Positions 52,849-59,571 of a DNA stretch of 64,000 nucleotides are shown here, piece after piece. Source of the stretch: Skermanella sp. TT6 (GTDB taxonomy: Bacteria > Pseudomonadota > Alphaproteobacteria > Azospirillales > Azospirillaceae). Made by a program: the position numbers and the translations under genes. The DNA is taken from the NCBI RefSeq assembly GCF_016653635.2, contig NZ_CP067422.1, forward strand, positions 411,997-475,996, in the 5' to 3' direction. Numbering within the stretch: the stretch's first letter is position 1; each line of letters starts with the position of its first letter. The notes beneath the pieces were generated by a model that was not told where the DNA came from, did no database searches, and worked only from the letters and a program-made list of their open reading frames with translations.

Positions 52849-53675
52849 TGGCGATCTCGTCGATGGACGGGCTGGTTGCGGCGTTCACCGGCGCCTGCCA
52901 GGACATCCCGATTTACCACTCGCTCCTCACGGGAACTAGCTCGCTGTTCTTCGGCCTCGACCGCTGGGGGACGGGTTCTCCCTGGGGGACGGCGTCGGCG
53001 CCGACTGCGTATACGGTCGGGGCCGATGTCCCGACGGATGCCACCCACGGGTTTCCCGACCTGAACGACCCGCCCGCCGGTCAGAACCTGTATCTCGCCG
53101 GCTGCACTCTACAGTCCAGCATCTTCGGCAGCATTGGGATCTACGACCGGGTGTGGGCGTCTGCCGGGTTCTCCGGCAACACGACGACAACCCAGACGGT
53201 TGTCGGCGGCGCCGCGACGATCCCAGCAGCCCGCTGCCCCAATAACGGGCAAGGTTTGGAGATCTGGCTGGAATGGTATGGCGCCACCGGCGCTTCCGGT
53301 CCTGCCGCCACCGTCACCTACACGAACTCCGCAGGCGTCGCCAACCGGAGCACGATCGCTACATCGACCTTCGCAAATCCTCCGCTGGGGACCATGCGCC
53401 GGCTACCCCTGGCGGATGGTGATACCGGTGTGCAGCGCATTCAGTCCCTGACCTTCAGTGGCACCAGCGGAGCCGTCGGCAACATCGCCATCGTGCTCCT
53501 GAAACGGGTAGCGATGATCTCCCTGCCGGTGGCCAACGTGGCAGTCACGGCAGATTTCGCGACGCTGGGCCTCCCTCGGATCGAACCGGATGCGTGTTTG
53601 CAGATGGTCATGCACGCGGCCCCCACGGCGAGCAATGCCTTCGTGATGGGCTCTCTCAGCGTTGTTGCAGGATAG
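52848..53675 (+). CDS. Structural paralogue 3 of 3
   Basis: A 275-residue third copy: MAISSMDGLVAAFTG, PAGQNLYLAGCTL, IYDRVWASAGF, GLEIWLEW, LADGDTG and LGLPRIEPDACLQMVMH. It lies nine bases before the large repeat protein. Three tandem, diverged copies suggest hetero-oligomers or specialised surface positions. Confidence 0.65.
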   Translation: MAISSMDGLVAAFTGACQDIPIYHSLLTGTSSLFFGLDRWGTGSPWGTASAPTAYTVGADVPTDATHGFPDLNDPPAGQNLYLAGCTLQSSIFGSIGIYDRVWASAGFSGNTTTTQTVVGGAATIPAARCPNNGQGLEIWLEWYGATGASGPAATVTYTNSAGVANRSTIATSTFANPPLGTMRRLPLADGDTGVQRIQSLTFSGTSGAVGNIAIVLLKRVAMISLPVANVAVTADFATLGLPRIEPDACLQMVMHAAPTASNAFVMGSLSVVAG

Positions 53676-53684
53676 GGAACCGCG

Positions 53685-56360
53685 ATGAGCACCTCCTACA
53701 GAGTCCTCGGCAGTCCGCGGTTCACCCGTCAGAACCTGACCGCGACGACCTCGACCGCCGCTCTGCTGACCGGCCAGTACTTCGGCGGGGGCTCCAGCAA
53801 GACTCCTGTCAGTGGGGCGCTCGACCTGCGGTGGGACGTTGCGGCGGCGACCGGGTCACCCGACCGGGAAATCGTCAAGCGGGCGCGTCCCTGGAAACTG
53901 GATCTGATCGGCCAATACAGCGGCCTGCGGGCGCTGTTCGCGTGGCTGGAGCCCGGCTGGGAAGCGCCGCCGGTGGACTCCTCGGCCACCACGCCGAACA
54001 TTGTCAACCCCGCGGACAACCTCGCCTATGGTGGCCTGGGCAACCGGGACAACACCGCGATCGGTAATTGCTTCCGACCCGCGGGCGGGTCGTCGGACAA
54101 CGGTGTTCCGGCCTCGACCCTGTCGCAGTGGGGGGTCACGGGGACATCTGTTACGGTCTTCGCCCGCGTCGAGCCCTACGGTCCCGACTACGGCACCGAT
54201 CTGGTGCTGTTCGGTATCCCGACCACCGGTGGCGGTTGGTTGACCTGGGACTTCTACGGCTCGATCTGGGAATTGTACGACGGATCGACCTTCACCACCC
54301 TGGGCAACCGCCCGGCGACCGTGACCCAGACCGTCGCGCTGACGATCTCGGGAACGACGGCCAAGGCATATGTCAACGGCGTGCTGAAGGCGACGATCAC
54401 GACGCCCGGCCTGGACACCAGCCGCAAGATCGCGGTCGGTTACGATCCGCGCGGTCAGTATCAGAAGTTCCAGACCCTGATATACGAGATCGGCGCCACC
54501 AACACGGTGTGGTCGGACGCCGAGGTTGCGAACTACGATAGCTATCCGCTGGGTATGCTGGACACGACCACCGACAGCCCGACCCTGCCGGCCGTCCTCG
54601 GAACGACCACCGCGAATTGGGCGGGCGCCTACCCGTATAACCACGCGGTCAGCCACAACGCCACCGGCGCCAGTGCTCTCCTGGTCTTCGCGTCTAGCGC
54701 GGGTGGGTACACCTGGGACCCGACCGCCAGCTTCGCCGGGCAGGCCATGACGCTGCTGGGTCGCTCGACCAGCAGCGGGGGTCAAGGGACGCTCTGGGTC
54801 TTCGCCCTAAACAACCCGCCCCAGACGACCGGCAACATCGTCATCTCGAAGGCCGACCAGTACTGCGACACGGGTGTCACCAGCGCGATCAACCTCGCCA
54901 ACACCCAGGCGAGCAACCCCTTCGGCGGGTTTGCCGCGGCCCACGCCAATGCGTCGGTCACGCTGGAGGCCACGAACACCGGCAAGAACCGCCTGCTGAT
55001 CGGTTCGAGCCACGACCACTACACCTCCGGCGGCGCCCTGACGGCTTCCGGTGCGGCGATCCTATTTGAGAACAAGGCCAACCCGAACCACCAGCAAGTC
55101 GGGTTCGTCAGGGAGGTCGATGCCCCCGGCGTTCAGGCGACGACCTTCAGCGCCCCGTTCAACAGCGTCGGCGCCGCCGTGGTGCTGGTTGAACCACTGG
55201 CCGCAGCAGCCGGGGTGAAGACTCCGGTCAGCACATCGATCGACGCGCGGTGGAACGACAGGGTAGCGGTCGCCGGTGCGATCGACGCGCGCTGGAACGA
55301 CCGGGCAACCGCCGCCGGTAACGTCGAGACCCGGTGGCACGACCGCACGAAAACCACCGGCTCGATCGACGCGCGCTGGAACGACAGGGCGAATGTCACC
55401 GGCAGTGTCGAGGCCCGGTGGCACGACAAGGCAGCCGTCGCCGGCCTGCTCGATGCCCGCTGGGACACGGCCTCGGCGACCGTTCGGGTGGCGGTTGGTT
55501 CCTCGATCGATGCGCGCTGGCACGACAGAACAGCCGTCGCCGATGCGGTTGATGCGCGCTGGAACGACAGGGCGGCCCTCAATGCCGCGCTGGATGCCCG
55601 CTACAACATCCGGACGACCGCAGCCTCGGCCGCGGATCTCCGCTACTCGATCCGCCAGACCATCGGCGAGATCGTCACGACACTCTGGCACGACCGGACA
55701 ACCGTCTCTGCCGGCCGGGATTTCCGCTGGGACGACCGGACCACCCTGCCGGCGACCACGGAACTCCGCTACTCGATCCGCTCCGCCCTGCCCCAGTCGC
55801 TGGATGTCCGCTGGGATGATCGGGGTCGCGTCGGCCAGGGCGCGGAACTGCGCTGGAACATCCAGCAGACCATCTCCGCGTCGGCCGCCGCTCTGGAGAT
55901 GTCCTGGCACGTCCGGGAGCGGGTCCAGCGGGACATCGATGCCCGCTTCGATGTCCGGGGTAAAGCCGCATCGCCGATCGATCTCCGCTGGCATGACCGC
56001 GCTCTCTCCGGCGTGCCGATCGATGTCCGCTGGGGCATCCGCCAGCCGATCGCCCAGGTGATCGAGCACCCGTGGGCCATTCGCGACCGGGTCGGTCTGC
56101 CGCTGGATCTCCTGTGGGACGACCGGGAGGCCGCCGGCCTGTCGGTGGACCTGCCCTATGATCTCCGCGCCACCATCGGCCGCCTGATCGACCTCCGCTG
56201 GAACGACCTCGCGATCGGCCAGGGCTCGACCCGCACGGTGATCCGCCTCACGGGTCAGCAGCCGGCCGGCATCCACCTGACCGGCGTCAACCCTGTCCAA
56301 CCCCGGATGCTGACCGGCGTGGAGCTAAATACCCGGCTGACAGGGAAGGGCTCGTCATGA
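53685..56360 (+). CDS. Large structural protein: jelly-roll domain plus 23 repeats of 14 residues
   Basis: An 891-residue protein. Near residue 48 is a lone LDLRWD motif. A concanavalin/LamG-like jelly-roll follows (about 165-295; VTVFARVEPYG, TVALTISGTTAKAYVNG). Residues 300-510 are Ser/Thr-rich beta sequence (LLVFASSAGGYTWDPTASF). From 519 to 845 come about 23 tandem 14-residue repeats with core (I/L/V)-D-x-R-W-(N/H/D)-D-R. The C terminus ends with LTGVELNTRLTGKG. It follows the three paralogues and precedes the connector genes. A virion fibre or carbohydrate-binding surface protein is likely; I do not recognise the repeat as a named family. Confidence 0.7.
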   Translation: MSTSYRVLGSPRFTRQNLTATTSTAALLTGQYFGGGSSKTPVSGALDLRWDVAAATGSPDREIVKRARPWKLDLIGQYSGLRALFAWLEPGWEAPPVDSSATTPNIVNPADNLAYGGLGNRDNTAIGNCFRPAGGSSDNGVPASTLSQWGVTGTSVTVFARVEPYGPDYGTDLVLFGIPTTGGGWLTWDFYGSIWELYDGSTFTTLGNRPATVTQTVALTISGTTAKAYVNGVLKATITTPGLDTSRKIAVGYDPRGQYQKFQTLIYEIGATNTVWSDAEVANYDSYPLGMLDTTTDSPTLPAVLGTTTANWAGAYPYNHAVSHNATGASALLVFASSAGGYTWDPTASFAGQAMTLLGRSTSSGGQGTLWVFALNNPPQTTGNIVISKADQYCDTGVTSAINLANTQASNPFGGFAAAHANASVTLEATNTGKNRLLIGSSHDHYTSGGALTASGAAILFENKANPNHQQVGFVREVDAPGVQATTFSAPFNSVGAAVVLVEPLAAAAGVKTPVSTSIDARWNDRVAVAGAIDARWNDRATAAGNVETRWHDRTKTTGSIDARWNDRANVTGSVEARWHDKAAVAGLLDARWDTASATVRVAVGSSIDARWHDRTAVADAVDARWNDRAALNAALDARYNIRTTAASAADLRYSIRQTIGEIVTTLWHDRTTVSAGRDFRWDDRTTLPATTELRYSIRSALPQSLDVRWDDRGRVGQGAELRWNIQQTISASAAALEMSWHVRERVQRDIDARFDVRGKAASPIDLRWHDRALSGVPIDVRWGIRQPIAQVIEHPWAIRDRVGLPLDLLWDDREAAGLSVDLPYDLRATIGRLIDLRWNDLAIGQGSTRTVIRLTGQQPAGIHLTGVNPVQPRMLTGVELNTRLTGKGSS
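55239..56219. repeat. 42-bp coding repeats, about 23 copies
   Basis: Diverged 42-bp units, each encoding one 14-residue DxRWxDR repeat. The first eight copies are the most alike at DNA level (GACGCGCGCTGGAAC-type cores); later copies vary to RYSIR, RWDDR and RWNIQ. Occasional units are 13, 15, 17 or 19 residues. Confidence 0.8.
56326..56331 (+). promoter_or_regulatory. TAAATA motif before the connector block
   Basis: GCTAAATACC in the last codons of the repeat-protein gene, 26 bp before the ATG at 56357, which has AGGGAAGGG. It could feed the connector and neck genes. Confidence 0.5.
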
Positions 56361-56713
56361 GGAATTTCAGCGCCACGGCAGGCGACACCATGCCGGTTTT
56401 CGTCATCATCACGGATCAGGCCGGTGCCGCGATGAACCTGACGGGCGTCACCGCGATCTGGCAGGCCAGCCAGGGCACGCCGGCCCGGTTCTCGCCGACG
56501 CCGGTGCTGACGAAGACGACCGACGCCGGCATCACGATCACCAACGCCGCGGCGGGGGAACTCCAGATCGACCTGGAGCCCGCGGACACGGTGTCGCTGT
56601 CGGGTGATTTCTATCACGAGCTTCAGCTAACCGATGCCAGCGGTGCCGTCACGACGCCGCTCAAGGGCGTCATGCACATTCGGAAGCAACTCGTCGTCGG
56701 AGGCGCGGCATGA
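56357..56713 (+). CDS. Ig-like/BppU-type small virion protein
   Basis: A 118-residue beta-sandwich-like protein: GDTMPVFVIITDQAGAAMNL, then VTAIWQA and the DFYHELQLTDASG strand. This pattern is seen in the N-terminal domain of BppU-type baseplate or fibre-attachment proteins. Overlaps the repeat-protein stop and the connector start by four bases each. Possibly attaches the repeat protein to the virion. Confidence 0.6.
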   Translation: MRNFSATAGDTMPVFVIITDQAGAAMNLTGVTAIWQASQGTPARFSPTPVLTKTTDAGITITNAAAGELQIDLEPADTVSLSGDFYHELQLTDASGAVTTPLKGVMHIRKQLVVGGAA

Positions 56714-57282
56714 GCTATCGCATCATCACGCCGGCCGCCGGCCTGCCGGTCTCCCTCGAAGACCTGAAAGCCCATCTGAGGATTGACCACGAGGACGAGG
56801 ACGCGCTGCTGTTCGGCTACCTCGCCGCGGCAACCGGCCACGTCGAGACGATCCTGAACCGCCCGCTGCTGGCGACCGTGATGGAAACCGTCCTGCCGGG
56901 CTTCCCCTGCGGCCCGATCGATCTGCATGGTCGGACCATCGCGGTTGAATCCATCACCTATCTGGACGGCGCCGAAGTCGAGCAGACCGTGAACCCCTCG
57001 ATCTACCGGCTCAGCACCGCCAGCGAACCCGGCCGGGTCTATCTCCGCACCAACGCGGTCTGGCCGGCCACCGCCTGCGCACCCGATGCGGTCCGCATCC
57101 GCTACCTCAGTGGCTTCGGCACCGACCCGAGCGATATTCCGGAAGCGATCCGCCATGCCCTGCTGCTCCTGGTGGCACTCTGGCACAGCGAGCGGCTTCC
57201 GGTTTCCGTCGGCGCCGCGGTGAACAAGATCCCGTTCGGCATCGAGTGCCTGATCGCGCCGTACAAGCTGGTGTCCTTCTGA
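56710..57282 (+). CDS. Head-tail connector protein (gp6/YqbG type)
   Basis: A 190-residue adaptor. LEDLKAHLRIDHEDEDALLFGYLAAATGHVE is the hallmark helix pair of phage connector proteins (quoted in part: residues 17-47), and AIRHALLLLVALWHSER is the C-terminal helix. It docks on the portal ring. Its TGA shares a base with the next ATG. Confidence 0.85.
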   Translation: MSYRIITPAAGLPVSLEDLKAHLRIDHEDEDALLFGYLAAATGHVETILNRPLLATVMETVLPGFPCGPIDLHGRTIAVESITYLDGAEVEQTVNPSIYRLSTASEPGRVYLRTNAVWPATACAPDAVRIRYLSGFGTDPSDIPEAIRHALLLLVALWHSERLPVSVGAAVNKIPFGIECLIAPYKLVSF

Positions 57283-57623
57283 TGGCCCGGCAGATCCAGC
57301 CCGGTAACCTCTCGGAGCGCGTCCTCCTCCAGGCGGAGGTCCACACCCCCGACGGCGGTGGCGGCTATACCGTCGCCTGGACCACCGTCACGCCGCTGTG
57401 GGCCGAGGTGATCGCCCAGACGGGCAAGGCGGGCGAGGTCGTTCACGCGGAGCAGACCCAGCCGCGCGACCGCTACCGGATCACCATCCGGAACCGCCGG
57501 GGCATCACGGTTGATAACCGGCTGGTCTGGCGCGGCCTGGTTATGAACATCACCGACGCGGCCGATCCCGGCCCGCGGTCGGCGTTCCGGGTCATCGAGG
57601 TCGAATACGGCGGGCCGACCTGA
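57282..57623 (+). CDS. Head closure protein (SPP1 gp16 / HK97 head-tail joining type)
   Basis: A 113-residue small beta-barrel protein: GNLSERVLLQ, then TPLWAEVI, RYRITIRNRRGITVDNRL and VIEVEY strands. These are the landmarks of head-tail joining proteins. Start taken at the ATG overlapping the connector stop. It stops the head after packaging. Confidence 0.85.
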   Translation: MARQIQPGNLSERVLLQAEVHTPDGGGGYTVAWTTVTPLWAEVIAQTGKAGEVVHAEQTQPRDRYRITIRNRRGITVDNRLVWRGLVMNITDAADPGPRSAFRVIEVEYGGPT

Positions 57624-58054
57624 TGGCGAAGCGGTTCCTCGAAATCAACCCGAAGTTCCAGGCGTGGCTCCGCACCCTGCCGGACGATCTGACCGACGAA
57701 CTCAAGGACACGATCGCTCATCAGGCCGACCTGCTCGCCACTCAGATGAAGCGCGAACTCAACGCCCGCGGCGCCGTCCGCACCGGCCAGTTGATCGCCT
57801 CGATCGGCGTCGCCCCGGCGGCCGACGGCACGTACATCAAGGATGGTCTGGCAGTCGAGGTCGGTGCCGGTTTCAAGAACCGGGGCAAGAAGCGGCGCCG
57901 GAATAGGATGTTGGCGAAGTTTATGGAGCACGGCACCCGTCACCACTCGGCCCGGCCTTTCGTCCGACCGGCGTTCGAGATCCGCAAGGCCAAGATCCTG
58001 GCCGCCCTCAAAGAGGCGACCGACCGGGTGATCCAACAGACAAGGGGGCGGTGA
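57623..58054 (+). CDS. HK97 gp10-like neck protein
   Basis: A 143-residue neck/tail-terminator-associated protein. Helical N terminus (LPDDLTDELKDTIAHQADLL), GAVRTGQLIASIG, then MEHGTRHHSARPFVRPAFE near the C terminus, all typical of the gp10 family. Overlaps both neighbours slightly. Confidence 0.87.
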   Translation: MAKRFLEINPKFQAWLRTLPDDLTDELKDTIAHQADLLATQMKRELNARGAVRTGQLIASIGVAPAADGTYIKDGLAVEVGAGFKNRGKKRRRNRMLAKFMEHGTRHHSARPFVRPAFEIRKAKILAALKEATDRVIQQTRGR

Positions 58055-58440
58055 TGCTGGCCGGCTGGAACCTTCAGAAAGCACTCTTCGCGCGGCTCGA
58101 CAGCGCCCTGGCGGTGCCGGTCTACGACTTCGCGCCACCCGGCGCCCAGTGCCCCTATGTCAGCATCGGGGAGGAAACCGCGGTGCCGTTCGACGATAAG
58201 GCCACCGACGGCGCCGAGACCACGGTGGTGGTCCACACGTGGTCGGAGAGCCGGAGCCGTAAGGAAACCAAGGAACTCCAGGCCGCGGTCTACGCCGCCC
58301 TGCATAACTTCCCGCTGGTGGTCGAGGGCCACGAGACGATCCTGTGTCGCTGGGAGTACTCGGACAGTTTCCGGGACGAGGATGGCAAGACACAGCACGG
58401 TATTTCGCGGTTCAGGATCATCCTCTCTCCTACAGCCTAA
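58051..58440 (+). CDS. Tail completion protein, DUF3168 family
   Basis: A 129-residue protein with the DUF3168 pattern: QKALFARLDSALAVPVYDFAP, CPYVSIGEET and VVVHTWSESRSRKETKELQ. It ends tail polymerisation. Followed by a TAAATA motif and a terminator. Confidence 0.87.
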   Translation: MMLAGWNLQKALFARLDSALAVPVYDFAPPGAQCPYVSIGEETAVPFDDKATDGAETTVVVHTWSESRSRKETKELQAAVYAALHNFPLVVEGHETILCRWEYSDSFRDEDGKTQHGISRFRIILSPTA

Positions 58441-58458
58441 ATGAAACACCTCTCCCGA

Positions 58459-58464
58459 TAAATA
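58459..58464 (+). promoter_or_regulatory. TAAATA motif before the tail-tube gene
   Basis: GATAAATAAAG overlaps the first base of the terminator stem below. A start near 58470 would place the hairpin inside the 5' leader of the tail-tube message. The arrangement is unusual. Confidence 0.4.
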
Positions 58465-58495
58465 AAGGGCGGCTCCGACCGTCCTTTACCTTTTT
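58464..58495 (+). terminator. Hairpin with T-run between DUF3168 and tail tube
   Basis: AAAGGGCGG pairs with CCGTCCTTT (one G-T pair) around a six-base loop, then ACC and TTTTT. It ends the head/neck transcript or protects the tail-tube message. Confidence 0.7.
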
Positions 58496-58512
58496 ATCTA
58501 GGGAGACATGAC

Positions 58513-58926
58513 ATGGCTGGACAGGCCGGAATTAATTGCCTTCTCAAGGTTGGCGACACCGCCACCGCTGCGACGACTTTCGCGGTCCTTGAAGGCCAGC
58601 AGAGCACTTCGTTCGACGGCTCGACCGCGGTCGCTGATACGACCGCGAAAGACAACGCAGGCTGGTCCACCAGCCTCGCCACCACCCGCTCGGGCACCGT
58701 CTCGGTCAGCGGCATCCTGTACACGACCCGTGCGGCTTTCAACAAGCTCCAGACCGCCTGGGCTGCCGGGACCAGCCACGACTGCCAGATCGTCTTCGAC
58801 TCGGCCGGCGCGGGCTTCAAGGGCGCATTCACGGTGACCAGTCTGCAAATCACGGCTGAAACCCAGGATGTTACCAAGTACAGCTTGACGCTCGCTCCGG
58901 TTGCTGCCCTGACGGCGCTGCCGTAA
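58513..58926 (+). CDS. Major tail tube protein
   Basis: A 137-residue tail tube protein of the TP901-1/HK97-like class: GINCLLKVGDTATAATTFAV, LEGQQSTSFDGSTAVADTT and YTTRAAFNKLQTAW. Forms the hexameric rings of a non-contractile tail. AGGGAGAC lies before the ATG. Own hairpin leader suggests strong expression. Confidence 0.85.
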   Translation: MAGQAGINCLLKVGDTATAATTFAVLEGQQSTSFDGSTAVADTTAKDNAGWSTSLATTRSGTVSVSGILYTTRAAFNKLQTAWAAGTSHDCQIVFDSAGAGFKGAFTVTSLQITAETQDVTKYSLTLAPVAALTALP

Positions 58927-58930
58927 GACC

Positions 58931-59293
58931 ATGACCACTCCCAACCCCTACCGGGGCGAGGTCGTGGTGGAGCTTGACGGCCGCAGCTACGTGCTGCGGC
59001 CCAGCTTCCAGGCCATGGTCCAAATCGAGGTCGCCGCCGGTCGTGGACTGGTGCCGCTGACCCGCAGCCTGATGTCCGGCGAGATCCTCGTCACCGACAT
59101 CGTGGCTGTCCTCCAAGGTGCGATCGACGCCGGTCTGCCGGCGGGCTCCAAGCGGATGACGCGGGACGAGATCGGCGAGGCGGTGTTCCGCGCCGGTGTC
59201 CTCGGACTGGTGCCGGCGATCGTGACCTTCCTGACCGGCTGCATCGCGGGCGGCACGGAAGCCTCGGAGGAGTCCGCGGGGGGAAATGCGTAG
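58931..59293 (+). CDS. Tail assembly chaperone, short product (lambda gpG analogue)
   Basis: A 120-residue GTA_gp10-type protein (GEVVVELDGRSYVLRPSFQAM, then AAGRGLVPLTRSLM). It starts four bases after the tail-tube stop. Its 3' end contains the slippery heptamer GGGAAAT five bases before the TAG, so a fraction of ribosomes should shift to -1 and make a 209-residue fusion. These chaperones bind the tape measure during tail assembly. Confidence 0.82.
   Translation: MTTPNPYRGEVVVELDGRSYVLRPSFQAMVQIEVAAGRGLVPLTRSLMSGEILVTDIVAVLQGAIDAGLPAGSKRMTRDEIGEAVFRAGVLGLVPAIVTFLTGCIAGGTEASEESAGGNA
59281..59287 (+). promoter_or_regulatory. Programmed -1 frameshift site
   Basis: G-GGA-AAT in the zero frame is an X-XXY-YYZ heptamer, one base from lambda's G-GGA-AAG at the gpG/gpGT site. 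The -1 frame beyond it is open for 90 codons and has no start of its own. Confidence 0.75.
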
Positions 59294-59559
59294 GCGGTAA
59301 GGGATCGGACCTGATTCCTTACCGCAAGTTTCTCGGCACCGCCTGCGGCGTCCTGCACTGGTCGGAGGATCAGTTCTGGACCAGCACGCCGCACACGTTC
59401 TTCGCCGCGATCACGGCGCTGAACGAGTTCAACGGCGGCGGCAAAGACAAGAAAACAGCCGACGACAGCGATCGAGAGGCAGCCTTCGCGGAATGGCGCC
59501 TGCGCGAGTTCGGCCCCGATCCGACGCTGGAACCCCCACCGGCGGATCATCACATCTAG
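59287..59559 (+). CDS. Tail assembly chaperone, frameshift extension (lambda T analogue)
   Basis: Ninety codons in the -1 frame without any ATG, GTG or TTG start, ending TAG at 59557. The content IPYRKFLGTACGVLHWSEDQ followed by FWTSTPHTFFAAITALNEF is that of the second tail-chaperone gene of gene transfer agents and siphoviruses (W-x-x-x-x-FW...TP). It is expressed only as the C-terminal part of the frameshifted 209-residue product. It is missed by start-codon-based gene finding. Confidence 0.78.
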   Translation, partial: CVGGKGSDLIPYRKFLGTACGVLHWSEDQFWTSTPHTFFAAITALNEFNGGGKDKKTADDSDREAAFAEWRLREFGPDPTLEPPPADHHI

Positions 59560-59571
59560 GGAAAGGCCGCC

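Noticed and set aside
55239-56219. Regular 42-bp units that might suggest a CRISPR array
   Set aside because: They are in-frame coding repeats of a structural protein, with no alternation of identical repeats and unique spacers.
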